Assembly (NCBI GenBank): GCA_013001045.1
Contig: JABDNG010000070.1
Span: forward strand, 1 to 47,050
Direction of reading: 5' to 3'
DNA: 47,050 bases
Origin: Woeseiaceae bacterium
GTDB taxonomy: Bacteria; Pseudomonadota; Gammaproteobacteria; Steroidobacterales; Woeseiaceae
The notes beneath the pieces are model-generated. The model was not told where the DNA came from, did no database searches, and saw nothing but the letters and a program-made list of their open reading frames with translations. Shown here one piece after another: positions 6,606 to 15,004 of the stretch. The stretch's first letter is position 1. Every line of letters starts with the position of its first letter. A program made the position numbers and the translations under genes.

Positions 6606-6920
6606 TCAGAGATCGAGCTGTTGCGTGCCACTCAGAACATGATCGACGCGATCGGAAATCAGTTTAAGTCGTTGGCTAACACCGCCTTCAAGTTCCTGGT
6701 CACGTGCTTTCGCATGTATCAGGTCATTGGCCATATTGAGGGCCGCCATCACGGCGATGCGGTCGAGGCCTACGATTCTGCCGCTGTCGCGAATTTCGCG
6801 CATTTTCGAGTTCAGAATCTCAGCAGAATCGAGTAAATCGGTTCGTTCTCCAGGCGGGCATGCGACCTGATACTCCTTGTCGAGAATCCGGACGCTTACC
6901 TGGGCGAATTGATCGGTCAT
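6606..6920 (-). CDS. zapA: Cell division protein ZapA
   Basis: Cytosolic FtsZ-ring-associated protein that cross-links FtsZ filaments. It has 104 aa, starting at MTDQFAQVSVRIL; the longer open frame upstream overlaps the preceding gene and is not used. Family features are the short N-terminal sheet (RILDKEYQVACPPGER), the KMREIRDSGRIVGLDRIAVMAALN helix and a C-terminal coiled coil. It lies 34 bases downstream of the ZapB-like gene and probably shares its transcript, followed by ssrS after a further 32 bases. Confidence 0.93.
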   Translation of the reverse strand: MTDQFAQVSVRILDKEYQVACPPGERTDLLDSAEILNSKMREIRDSGRIVGLDRIAVMAALNMANDLIHAKARDQELEGGVSQRLKLISDRVDHVLSGTQQLDL

Positions 6921-6954
6921 GCGGCGTGCTCCATTAGCCTGTCTTGCGACGTTA

Positions 6955-7185
6955 TCAAGTTCCTTGCTCCATTGCCTTGAGCCGGCCAATCATCGCTTCA
7001 ACCCGCGCACGAACCTGCTCATTTTTTTGCAGCAAGGTTGCGCGTTCAGACGTCAGTACGTCCTGACGTGCCTTGAGCGAGCGATTTTCGTCCTGTAACT
7101 GGTCGCAAACGTGAACCAGGGCATCGACGCGTTTTTCGAGGCGTTTGAGTTCGTGTTCGAAAGTTGAGCTGATGTTGTCATTCAT
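6955..7185 (-). CDS. ZapB-like coiled-coil protein (TIGR02449 type)
   Basis: A 76-aa, almost wholly helical heptad protein: FEHELKRLEKRVDAL, LQDENRSLKAR, then LQKNEQVRARVEAMIGRLKAMEQ. This pattern and its position directly before zapA match the small TIGR02449 family, presumed to work with ZapA at the division site. The start is ATG 7185 (MNDNISSTF); an open frame reaching 7278 would run through the promoter. There is no Shine-Dalgarno sequence: the promoter -10 ends six bases before the ATG, so the mRNA is probably leaderless. Confidence 0.85.
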   Translation of the reverse strand: MNDNISSTFEHELKRLEKRVDALVHVCDQLQDENRSLKARQDVLTSERATLLQKNEQVRARVEAMIGRLKAMEQGT

Positions 7186-7191
7186 AGTGAG

Positions 7192-7220
7192 AATATAATC
7201 ACGCCAAAGAGGAGAATCAA
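7192..7220 (-). promoter_or_regulatory. Promoter of the zapB-like/zapA unit (leaderless geometry)
   Basis: On the minus strand TTGATT (7220-7215), a 17-base spacer and TATATT (7197-7192) are followed by six bases and ATG at 7185. Standard initiation six to seven bases after the -10 would fall on the A of the start codon. Confidence 0.6.
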
Positions 7221-7313
7221 TTATCTCTATCAATCGGACATTTCCGACGTGGTCTCGGGAATCGGTCCGTGGGATCATAAGGGTTTGGCAGAACTGGAAA
7301 GGTTGGCGTCCAA

Positions 7314-7907
7314 ATGGATGAAAAGGTCGATCACGACACGCTGGACGATGCGCTCAGACGATGCGGTTCAAACTGGGATGCTGCGCAATCTCATGGCTTG
7401 CTCACCGGGCGACTGGCGGTCGCCGGTGTCGCCGCCGGGCCCGAATGGCTGCTCGAGGTGCTGGAAGGCACGGAAGAATCAAACGCGCTGCGCACGGCAT
7501 GCCAGGAGATGCTCGACAGACTCTACCGGTCAACATTCTGGCAGTTATCGGAGCGCTTGTCTGAATTCGTGCCGCTATTGCCTGACGACGATAGTACTGC
7601 GGCAGATCGGACTGCCGCCATGGCCCATTGGTGTGAAGGGTTCTTACACGGCCTGGTATCGGCGAAGCACGGCGATGCGCTACGAGATCGACTGGCGGCT
7701 GAGCCACTCGCGGACATCATCCGTGACACGTTGCAAATCACGCGTGCGGAGATCGACAGCGCGACTGACGAGGAAACGAATGAGGCGGCTTACGCCGAGC
7801 TCGTTGAATACCTGCGTGTCGTGGCTCAGCTGACCTATGAGGAACTCGCCGAGATTCGTCACAGTAGCGATGCATCGCCCGAGAGCGGTCGCGATACGAT
7901 GCACTAG
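7314..7907 (+). CDS. UPF0149/YgfB family protein
   Basis: A 197-aa soluble protein of the YgfB/YecA family: GLLTGRLAVAG near the N-terminus, a middle FVPLLPDDD segment, and the MAHWCEGFLHGL motif typical of the family. In Pseudomonas aeruginosa YgfB has been linked to control of cell-wall/beta-lactam responses; whether that holds here is unknown. It starts the plus-strand ygfB-pepP-ubiH-ubiI block, divergent from zapA, as in E. coli. The start at 7314 follows GGAAAGGTTGG. pepP begins 68 bases after its stop. Confidence 0.9.
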   Translation: MDEKVDHDTLDDALRRCGSNWDAAQSHGLLTGRLAVAGVAAGPEWLLEVLEGTEESNALRTACQEMLDRLYRSTFWQLSERLSEFVPLLPDDDSTAADRTAAMAHWCEGFLHGLVSAKHGDALRDRLAAEPLADIIRDTLQITRAEIDSATDEETNEAAYAELVEYLRVVAQLTYEELAEIRHSSDASPESGRDTMH

Positions 7908-7975
7908 GCACCACAGCAGTCTCCGGCAGCGTAGAATACGGCTTGCCCCTGACAACGACACGAGCGCAATGCCAC

Positions 7976-9280
7976 ATGGATAGGAAGGAATTCGAACGCC
8001 GCCGCAAACAGTTGATGCGCATGGTCGGTACCGGCGGCGTTGCCATTCTGCCGGCGGCGCCGGTCAGGACCCGCAGCCGCGATGTCGAGTACCGCTACCG
8101 ACAGGATAGCGACTTCTATTACCTCACGGGTTTCGCCGAGCCAGATGCCGTGGCTGTTCTCGTTCCGGGTCGAGACAGTGGCGAGTACTTGTTGTTTTGC
8201 CGCGAGCGCAATCCGGACAAAGAACAATGGGACGGTTCGAGAGCAGGGCAGGATGGCGCGATCAAGGACTTCGGTGCTGACGATGCGTTTCCCATCGATG
8301 ATATTGATGACATCTTGCCCGGCGTCATGGAGTCCTGCAGCCGCGTCTATTACACGATGGGCATGTATTCGGAATTTGACGCACGCATCGCGGATTGGAT
8401 CAATTCCCTGCGGTCCGGTCTGTCGCGCGGCGTGCATACGCCGCAGGAATTCGTCGCCCTCGATCACCTCTTGCACGACATGCGTCTGTACAAGAGCCGC
8501 GCCGAGATCACCGCGATGCGCAAGTCTGCCAAAGTCGCCGTCAATGCGCACAAGCGCGCGATGAAGATGACCCGGCCCGGCCTGTTCGAGTACGAGGTCG
8601 AAGCGGAGTTTCGCCATGAATTCAGGCGCAATGACGCGTGGGTTTCCTACAGTCCGATCGTCGGCAGCGGGGCGAACGCCTGCACCCTGCATTACGTCGA
8701 AAACAACGCAGAGCTCAAAGACGGCGACCTGTTACTCATTGATGCGGGTTGCGAACTCGACTATTACGCATCGGATGTCACGCGAACCTTCCCCGTAAAC
8801 GGGCAATTCAGCCCCGAGCAACGTGCGGTTTATGAAATTGTCTTCGAAGCGCAACTTGCTGCAATCGAGAAGACCGTCAAGGGCAACCACTGGAATGAAC
8901 CTCATGACGCGGCGGTCAAGATAGTTACCAAAGGCCTGCGAAAACTCGGATTGTTAAGCGGTTCACTGCCGAAGCTTATAAAAGACGGCGCCTATCGCCC
9001 GTATTACATGCATCGAACCGGCCACTGGATCGGTATGGACGTGCATGATGTGGGTGACTACAAGGTGAGCGACGAATGGCGTGTGCTTGAAACCGGCATG
9101 GTGACCACTGTCGAACCCGGCCTGTACCTCCCGGGCAAGAGGGACGTTCCGAAAGCATTTCGCAATATTGGTATTCGTATTGAGGACGACGTTGCCGTGA
9201 CAGCCAGGGGACCCGACGTTCTCAGCAAGGGCCTGGTAAAGGACCCCGACGACATCGAGGCGTTGATGCAAAGTTCATGA
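7976..9280 (+). CDS. pepP: Xaa-Pro aminopeptidase (aminopeptidase P)
   Basis: Cytosolic metallopeptidase that removes an N-terminal residue preceding proline. It has 434 aa against 441 in E. coli. An N-terminal creatinase-like domain (about 1-170) is followed by the pita-bread catalytic domain. The five metal ligands are all present at family spacing: D256 (IDAG), D267 (SDVTRTF), H350 (HWIGMDVHD), E380 (TVEPGLYLP) and E403 (RIEDDV). I chose ATG 7976 (MDRKEF) rather than the upstream TTG. Its TGA overlaps the ubiH start (ATGA), so the two are translationally coupled. Confidence 0.95.
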   Translation: MDRKEFERRRKQLMRMVGTGGVAILPAAPVRTRSRDVEYRYRQDSDFYYLTGFAEPDAVAVLVPGRDSGEYLLFCRERNPDKEQWDGSRAGQDGAIKDFGADDAFPIDDIDDILPGVMESCSRVYYTMGMYSEFDARIADWINSLRSGLSRGVHTPQEFVALDHLLHDMRLYKSRAEITAMRKSAKVAVNAHKRAMKMTRPGLFEYEVEAEFRHEFRRNDAWVSYSPIVGSGANACTLHYVENNAELKDGDLLLIDAGCELDYYASDVTRTFPVNGQFSPEQRAVYEIVFEAQLAAIEKTVKGNHWNEPHDAAVKIVTKGLRKLGLLSGSLPKLIKDGAYRPYYMHRTGHWIGMDVHDVGDYKVSDEWRVLETGMVTTVEPGLYLPGKRDVPKAFRNIGIRIEDDVAVTARGPDVLSKGLVKDPDDIEALMQSS

Positions 9281-10524
9281 ACGCGCCGGGGCAAGATACG
9301 CACTACGATATCGTGATTGCCGGGGGCGGCATGATTGGCACGAGCCTTGCGCTGGCGCTCGCGCCGCTCGGCCTCGAGATAGCCGTTGTAGAGGCGGTTG
9401 CCCGCCAGGCCGGTGCACAACCGAGTTTTGATGACCGTTCAACGGCGCTGTCGCGCAGCACGCAGCGCATGTTCGAAGCGATGGGCCTGTGGAATGAAAT
9501 CGTCGCGGCCTCGACGCCGATAACGAGCATCCACGTCTCCGACAAGGGCCGGTTCGGCTTTTCGCATATTGATGCCGAAGAACAGGGTGTCGAGGCGCTC
9601 GGTTACGTCGTCATCAATCGCGTGCTGGGCAGCGTCCTGCAATCCGCAATGTCAAAACTTGACGGCGTGGACCTGGTGTGCCCGGCGCGCATCGTCGATA
9701 TTGCGCTATGTCCCGAACAAGCCAGGGCTGTCGTCGAGTCTGGCGGCGGGAGTCGACAAACCCTGACCTGTAATCTGCTCGTTGCGGCCGACGGCGCGAA
9801 TTCAGCCACGCGCGAGATGATGGGCATCTCTGTACAGCAGAGCCAGTACGACCAGCGCGCCGTGATCGGCAATGTACTCCCGGAGAACAAACTGGACAAC
9901 CGGGCGTTTGAACGTTTCACGGCGCAGGGACCACTCGCCATACTGCCGGTCGCCGACGATCGCGCCGGATTCATCTGGGCCGTCTCCGAGGACGACGCGG
10001 AACGTGTGCTGGCGCTTGACGACGGCGCTTTTCTGAGCGAGCTGCAAGCGGAATTCGGCTACCGCCTTGGTACTTTTTCGCGCGCGGGAAAACGCGCGTC
10101 TTATCCGTTGACGCTGAGCAAGGCGGCGCGCCTCACGGCGACCCGCAGCGTGCTGATTGGTAATGCTGCACACGGATTGCATCCGGTATCGGCGCAGGGA
10201 TTCAACCTGGGCATGCGCGATGTCGCGGCACTGTGCGACTGCATCGCCGACGGCCTCGCCGGGTCGGGCGGCAGTGATCCGGGCGATGCGCAGCTCCTGG
10301 AACGCTACGCCAGCTGGCGCCGGAGCGATCAAAAGAAACTGCTGCGGTTCACCGACAGCCTGGTTCGTTTGTTCGGCAGCTCCCGCCGGCCGCTGCGCGC
10401 ACTGCGAAATCTCGGCATGCTTGGCTTCGACCTGATACCCGGGGTTCGATCGGTATTCGCGAAGCACACCATGGGACTCGCCGGCAATCTTCCACGATTG
10501 TCGCGTGGAGTGCCGCTTAAATGA
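9277..10524 (+). CDS. ubiH: 2-octaprenyl-6-methoxyphenol hydroxylase (UbiH)
   Basis: FAD-dependent monooxygenase that hydroxylates C1 of the ubiquinone precursor ring. It has 415 aa. The FAD-binding GGGMIGTSLALAL lies near the N-terminus, ADGANSATR is the DG motif, and GNAAHGLHPVSAQGFNLGMRD is the second FAD motif with GN in place of GD, as in E. coli UbiH. That feature separates it from its neighbour UbiI. It overlaps pepP by ATGA upstream and ubiI by ATGA downstream, so pepP-ubiH-ubiI is tightly coupled. Confidence 0.93.
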   Translation: MNAPGQDTHYDIVIAGGGMIGTSLALALAPLGLEIAVVEAVARQAGAQPSFDDRSTALSRSTQRMFEAMGLWNEIVAASTPITSIHVSDKGRFGFSHIDAEEQGVEALGYVVINRVLGSVLQSAMSKLDGVDLVCPARIVDIALCPEQARAVVESGGGSRQTLTCNLLVAADGANSATREMMGISVQQSQYDQRAVIGNVLPENKLDNRAFERFTAQGPLAILPVADDRAGFIWAVSEDDAERVLALDDGAFLSELQAEFGYRLGTFSRAGKRASYPLTLSKAARLTATRSVLIGNAAHGLHPVSAQGFNLGMRDVAALCDCIADGLAGSGGSDPGDAQLLERYASWRRSDQKKLLRFTDSLVRLFGSSRRPLRALRNLGMLGFDLIPGVRSVFAKHTMGLAGNLPRLSRGVPLK

Positions 10525-11723
10525 AGCGGCGCTTCGATGTCGTCATTGTCGGCGGAGGAATTACGGGCCTGGCCCTTGCAGCCATGCTCGCCAAAGGGCG
10601 ACACGGCGGGGCGCTCGGAATCACGATCATTGATGCCGCAGCACGTCCTCGATTCTCGTTGGACGACGACATTGCTTTACGCGTATCGGCCATTGCAACG
10701 GGCTCGGCCACGTTGCTGGATTCGGTAGGCGCCTGGCAGCAGGTGAGTAATTCGCGATTGAGTGCCTATGAGTGCATGCGGGTATGGGACGAAAATGACA
10801 CGCCCGATAGTCCGGCGACCGTCCGCTTTGATGCGGCTGAATTCGCAGTGCCGCAACTGGGGTTCATTGTAGAAAATGTCTTGCTGCAAGACGCGCTGCT
10901 GCGTCAGCTCGATTCGGAAGATGTCGAGTTGCGATTTGCAAGCGCGTTGCGCTCGCTCAGGCAGTCGGAACGACAGTACATCGTGGAGCTCGAAGGCGGC
11001 GACACGATTGTTGCCGACCTTGTCGTTGGCGCGGATGGCTCTCGTTCATTGGTACGCGCGGCCGTCGGAATCGAGACGCGGAAATGGCCTTACGGCCAGT
11101 CAGCGTTCGTCACCCATCTGCGACCCGAGCGCGAACACAAGGCAACTGCCTGGCAGCGTTTTCTGCGTGACGGTCCGCTGGGAATCCTGCCGCTTGCCGA
11201 TGGTCGCGTGTCAGTCGTTTGGTCAACGACGCCCGGCATGGCAAGACGTGCCCTGGAAGCCGGCGACGACGACCTGGGCCGGATGCTGAGAGACGCGTCG
11301 GATCATGTCCTCGGTGAGCTCTCGGCAGCCGGGCCGCGCGGCGCATTCCCGCTCGGCGCGCAGCACGCGCGACGTTATGTATTGCCCGGCATAGCGCTGG
11401 TTGGCGACGCCGCGCATGCGATACACCCACTGGCGGGCCAGGGCGCGAACCTCGGGCTGCAGGATGCCGCCGAGCTCGCAAGCGTCGTGGACGCGGCGCT
11501 GGGCCGGGGTCTGCATCCGGGTGACCAGCCTGTCTTGCGCCGCTACGAGCGCGCCCGTAAGGGGGCCAACGCAACAATGTTGCACTTTATGACTGGCCTC
11601 AATCGCCTGTTTACGACAGACTCCCGTTTAGTCAAAGAACTACGCACGGCCGGAATGCGGATTTTCAATCGCAGCGGCCCAATAAGAGAACGCGCCGTCA
11701 AGGTCGCGCTCGGCGTCGACTGA
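10521..11723 (+). CDS. ubiI: UbiI/VisC-type ubiquinone biosynthesis FAD hydroxylase
   Basis: The 400-aa FAD monooxygenase is expected to hydroxylate C5 of the octaprenylphenol ring. Motifs are VIVGGGITGLALA (FAD), VGADGSRSLVR (DG) and LVGDAAHAIHPLAGQGANLGLQD (GD), the last typical of UbiI/UbiF/UbiL rather than UbiH. The assignment as UbiI rests on position (the visC place of E. coli, directly after ubiH) and on Coq7 covering C6 elsewhere in the window. A broader regioselectivity cannot be excluded. It starts in an ATGA overlap with ubiH. Confidence 0.88.
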   Translation: MKRRFDVVIVGGGITGLALAAMLAKGRHGGALGITIIDAAARPRFSLDDDIALRVSAIATGSATLLDSVGAWQQVSNSRLSAYECMRVWDENDTPDSPATVRFDAAEFAVPQLGFIVENVLLQDALLRQLDSEDVELRFASALRSLRQSERQYIVELEGGDTIVADLVVGADGSRSLVRAAVGIETRKWPYGQSAFVTHLRPEREHKATAWQRFLRDGPLGILPLADGRVSVVWSTTPGMARRALEAGDDDLGRMLRDASDHVLGELSAAGPRGAFPLGAQHARRYVLPGIALVGDAAHAIHPLAGQGANLGLQDAAELASVVDAALGRGLHPGDQPVLRRYERARKGANATMLHFMTGLNRLFTTDSRLVKELRTAGMRIFNRSGPIRERAVKVALGVD

Positions 11724-11742
11724 CGCCGCAAAAGGGGAAACA

Positions 11743-13263
11743 ATGAAGCAGCGTTACGTCTTCGTGCTCGCGGCATTGCTGGCGGTCATCGGCCTGTCCG
11801 TCTTTCTGTACAAATGGCAGGTGCTTGGCTTCCCTCTCAGTGAAGATCAGGAAACCCCGGTGTGGACGATCGAATCCGCGGTCAATTTTGACAGTGGCCC
11901 GGGATCGATCAAGGTGCAACTGCACGTTCCGACCCTGACGCCCGGATTCAGGATGCTCAATGAGAATTCGGTGTCGCGCGGCTACGGCTTCAACCTCAAT
12001 TACGGCAGCGGTGGTCGCGAAGCGCAGTGGGCAATTCGTCGCGCTGATGGTGAACAGACCATCTATTACCGTATTTCGGTGTACGAAGATGACAGTGTGG
12101 ATCAATCCGATACGACGCCGCCGTTTCCTCCGCTGCCGGTAATCAACGAACCCCTGAAAACGGCCGTCGATGTCCTGGTGTCCGACGTTCGCGATCAATC
12201 TGCAGACACCGCATCGTTTACGGCCGAACTGCTGCGACGCGTTAATGATCCGACGCCGGACCCGAATATAGAGCTGTTGCTGGCGGGTGCTGGTTCGAGC
12301 GCCGAATTTGTTGGTGTTATTACGACGATACTCGCGGCGGCGCGCATACCCGCTCGTATGGTGCACGGCTTTCCGTTGTCCGGGCGGCAACGCAGCGCGT
12401 CGCTCGTCACCTGGCTCGAGGTGCACGATGGCGATCAGTGGCTCTACTTCAACCCCATGACAGGTGAGGAGCGCTTACCGGAACGCTTCTTCGTCTGGTG
12501 GCGCGGTAATGAACCGATTGTGACCGTAGAAGGTGGCAGCAATGTCGAAGTCGGTTTTGCGATCCAGCAAAACCATCTGGATGCGGTCGCTATCGCCGAA
12601 ACGCAGGCGGCCAAGCGCGGTACTATTGCGGTCGACTTCTCGCTGTATAGCCTGCCTATTCAGACGCAGGCGGTTTACGGCGTGTTGCTCATGATTCCGA
12701 TCGGTGCACTGATCATGGTGATCATGCGCAACCTCGTTGGCATCGACGCCTTCGGCACGTTCATGCCGGTCCTGATCGCGCTCGCATTTCGTGAGACCAA
12801 GTTACTCTGGGGTTTGGTGTTGTTTACGACCCTCGTTGCATTGGGTCTCAGCATTCGCTTCTTGCTAGATCGGCTGCGACTCTTGCTCGTACCCAGGCTC
12901 AGTGCCGTCCTGATTGTCGTCGTACTTCTGATGTTGTTTATCAGTCTCACCTCGCATCGCCTCGGAATGGAAACGGGACTGTCGGTCGCGCTGTTCCCGA
13001 TGGTTATCATTGCCATGACGATCGAGCGTATGTCGGTCGTCTGGGAAGAGCGCGGCGCCGCCGATGCAATGCGTGCCGGCATCGGAAGCCTCGTTGTGGC
13101 GATCGCCGCGTATATCTTCATGGGCCTGGCCTGGCTCGAGCACCTGATATTTACTTTCCCCGAGTTATTGCTCTTGATTCTCGCGCTCGTCGTGCTCGCC
13201 GGTCGGTATACGGGATACCGACTCTCCGAGTTGCGACGCTTCAAGGCGCTGTCCCTCGAGTGA
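11743..13263 (+). CDS. Inactive transglutaminase-like protein with seven membrane helices
   Basis: 506 aa: an N-terminal membrane anchor (about 7-22), a periplasmic transglutaminase-like region (to about 300), then about seven hydrophobic helices (311-495). The transglutaminase core is recognisable at GSSAEFVGVITTIL, IPARMVHGF and VTWLEV...YFNP. The catalytic triad is gone: Cys is Ser186, His is Val222 and Asp is Asn237. This matches the family described as inactive transglutaminase fused to 7TM (Transglut_i_TM/7TM_transglut). It overlaps the next gene, an ATP-grasp ligase, by ATGA, the usual partner of this family. The substrate is unknown; a binding or transport role for the ligase product is inference. 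Confidence 0.85.
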   Translation: MKQRYVFVLAALLAVIGLSVFLYKWQVLGFPLSEDQETPVWTIESAVNFDSGPGSIKVQLHVPTLTPGFRMLNENSVSRGYGFNLNYGSGGREAQWAIRRADGEQTIYYRISVYEDDSVDQSDTTPPFPPLPVINEPLKTAVDVLVSDVRDQSADTASFTAELLRRVNDPTPDPNIELLLAGAGSSAEFVGVITTILAAARIPARMVHGFPLSGRQRSASLVTWLEVHDGDQWLYFNPMTGEERLPERFFVWWRGNEPIVTVEGGSNVEVGFAIQQNHLDAVAIAETQAAKRGTIAVDFSLYSLPIQTQAVYGVLLMIPIGALIMVIMRNLVGIDAFGTFMPVLIALAFRETKLLWGLVLFTTLVALGLSIRFLLDRLRLLLVPRLSAVLIVVVLLMLFISLTSHRLGMETGLSVALFPMVIIAMTIERMSVVWEERGAADAMRAGIGSLVVAIAAYIFMGLAWLEHLIFTFPELLLLILALVVLAGRYTGYRLSELRRFKALSLE

Positions 13264-14246
13264 TGTTTGCGATCGCTAAAAAGCTGCGCGAAAAAGGTGT
13301 CCTCGGGCTGAATGAACGAAACTCGGATTACATCATGCGCCTCAATCCGCGGCGCCTCTATCCGTTGGTCGACGACAAGGTCTTGACCAAGGAGCTTGCG
13401 CTCAAAGCCGGAATGGCCGTGCCGGACCTCTACGGCATCATTGCCCACCAGGGTGAGGTGCGAGAGTTCGCTGATATTGTTCGTGACCGAAATTCGTTCG
13501 TTATCAAGCCGGCGCGCGGCAGTGGCGGTGACGGCATCTTTGTCGTGGTCGGTCGCGGTAAACGCAAACGCGATAACTACCGCTTGAGCAGTGGCTTGTT
13601 TGTTTCGGAAGGTGAAATCCTGCACCACATCTCCAATACCGTCGGCGGCCAATACAGCCTCAGCGGCAATCCCGATAAAGCGCTCATTGAGTATTGCGTG
13701 CATTTCGATCCGACGTTTTCCGAAGTTAGCTACCAGGGTGTGCCCGATATTCGTGTGATCGTGTATCGAGGCTACCCGGCAATGGCGATGGTGCGATTGC
13801 CCACGCGCGCATCGGATGGCAAAGCCAATCTGCATCAAGGGGCTGTCGGCGCCGGCGTAGACCTTCGCACGGGCGAAACGCTGAATGGCGTACTCGAAAA
13901 CGACGTCGTCGACGAACATCCGGACACCGGAGCACTGATTGCCGGCTTGAAAATACCGATGTGGAATTTCATCCTGGAGTCTTCCGCGCGTGGCTACGAC
14001 GTTACGGGACTGGGCTATCTCGGGGTGGATATGGTGATCGATCGCGACCGCGGGCCGCTGATTCTGGAGATGAACGCGAGACCGGGTTTGAATATCCAGA
14101 TCGCGAACCGAACGGGACTCGCACATCGGATCGCGCGGATCGAAGCAATTTACGATGCGTCGGCAAGCCCTGAGGAGCGTGCTGCCGTAGCACGGCGCGA
14201 ATTCCCGGCCCACGAATTATCGCCTGGGGCACGTACCGAAACTTGA
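13260..14246 (+). CDS. ATP-grasp ligase related to RimK/alpha-L-glutamate ligases
   Basis: The 328-aa cytosolic protein probably forms an amide bond between a carboxylate and an amine with ATP. ATP-grasp signatures are FVIKPARGSGGDGIFVV (nucleotide loop), DIRVIVYRG and ILEMNARPGLNIQIAN (metal-binding Glu and Asn). It begins in an ATGA overlap with the inactive transglutaminase gene, the standard pairing for this subfamily. In other genomes a retropepsin-like RimB-type protease often accompanies the pair; none is encoded here. The product is not known, and RimK activity on ribosomal protein S6 should not be assumed. Confidence 0.85.
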   Translation: MMFAIAKKLREKGVLGLNERNSDYIMRLNPRRLYPLVDDKVLTKELALKAGMAVPDLYGIIAHQGEVREFADIVRDRNSFVIKPARGSGGDGIFVVVGRGKRKRDNYRLSSGLFVSEGEILHHISNTVGGQYSLSGNPDKALIEYCVHFDPTFSEVSYQGVPDIRVIVYRGYPAMAMVRLPTRASDGKANLHQGAVGAGVDLRTGETLNGVLENDVVDEHPDTGALIAGLKIPMWNFILESSARGYDVTGLGYLGVDMVIDRDRGPLILEMNARPGLNIQIANRTGLAHRIARIEAIYDASASPEERAAVARREFPAHELSPGARTET

Positions 14247-14275
14247 CAGAGCATATCGACAGTGGAAAAAGCGAA

Positions 14276-15004
14276 ATGGCTGCAAATAACAGGATCGTCA
14301 AGTTCATCAAAGACCGCGACTGGCGAATATGGCTGGGAATCGCGATCACCGCGGTCTGGATAGCAGGCGGCGCGTGGTACGTTGCGACGGAGATTTCAAC
14401 CGACCCGACGCAACGACTTTCTTTGTCGGTTGTCGGTAGCTTCCTCGAGGGTGCGTTCGCACCGCTGGCGTTTCTCTGGCTCGTCCTCGGCTTGTTTATC
14501 CAGCAACGAGAGCTCGCGAACAACACGGAGGCGCTGCAGAAAACCTCCGAGCAATCCGAGAAGCAGACACATGCGATAGCCGCAACCGAGATGAATGCGC
14601 GGCAGGAGAGCTTCTTCAAGATCGCCGAGAACGTCAAGTATCAGCTGGGCGGCATCTCGGGGATGCTGTTTATCTCGGGACTTGGGCCGGCCGGCAGCGG
14701 CAGGATAGACCGTGAACAGGTCGACGATCTTTTCAATAAAGTGGGAACCGGTGACTACGGCATCTTCGCGCGCCTGTTTATCAGCACCGACTATTCGGAT
14801 GAAGGCGGGCTCCCGGAGCTGCTATACGGGACCGACATTCGGCGCCGACACACGCAGAATTTCGTGCGGACCTTCGAACGCCTGTGCCGGCTTGCAAGAA
14901 ATTGCGACGTCGACGGCATCATCGAAGACTCGCTGATGCAGAGTGCGTTTGGGCTGTTGTATCGTCGTATGCTCGACCACAAGCCGGACCAGAAAGACGC
15001 TTAA
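14276..15004 (+). CDS. Membrane protein of unknown function: two helices plus coiled coil
   Basis: Not recognised with certainty. The 242 aa contain two membrane helices (about 18-38 and 50-75), a charged coiled coil (77-105: QQRELANNTEALQKTSEQSEKQ), the sequence ESFFKIAENVKYQL (F113-F114), and a soluble helical C-terminus rich in Arg and Cys. Two helices, a coiled coil and FF resemble the layout of putative AbiC-type phage-abortive-infection proteins, but this is a weak visual similarity. I chose ATG 14276; a TTG at 14243 overlapping the ATP-grasp stop is an alternative start. It is probably cotranscribed with the two genes before it. Its TAA shares the palindrome TTAA with the stop of the convergent DUF885 gene. 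Confidence 0.72.
   Translation: MAANNRIVKFIKDRDWRIWLGIAITAVWIAGGAWYVATEISTDPTQRLSLSVVGSFLEGAFAPLAFLWLVLGLFIQQRELANNTEALQKTSEQSEKQTHAIAATEMNARQESFFKIAENVKYQLGGISGMLFISGLGPAGSGRIDREQVDDLFNKVGTGDYGIFARLFISTDYSDEGGLPELLYGTDIRRRHTQNFVRTFERLCRLARNCDVDGIIEDSLMQSAFGLLYRRMLDHKPDQKDA

Noticed and set aside
12675..14213. 512-codon open frame on the minus strand, antisense to the transglutaminase-like and ATP-grasp genes
   Set aside because: It mirrors two genes with clear family motifs and reads as low-complexity Arg/Ser/Ile-rich sequence with no recognisable domain; long antisense frames are expected at this GC content.
13260..14246. Ribosomal protein S6 modification enzyme RimK
   Set aside because: The ATP-grasp motifs are shared, but coupling to the inactive transglutaminase/7TM gene and the distinct N-terminus place it in the separate RimK-related subfamily of unknown product.
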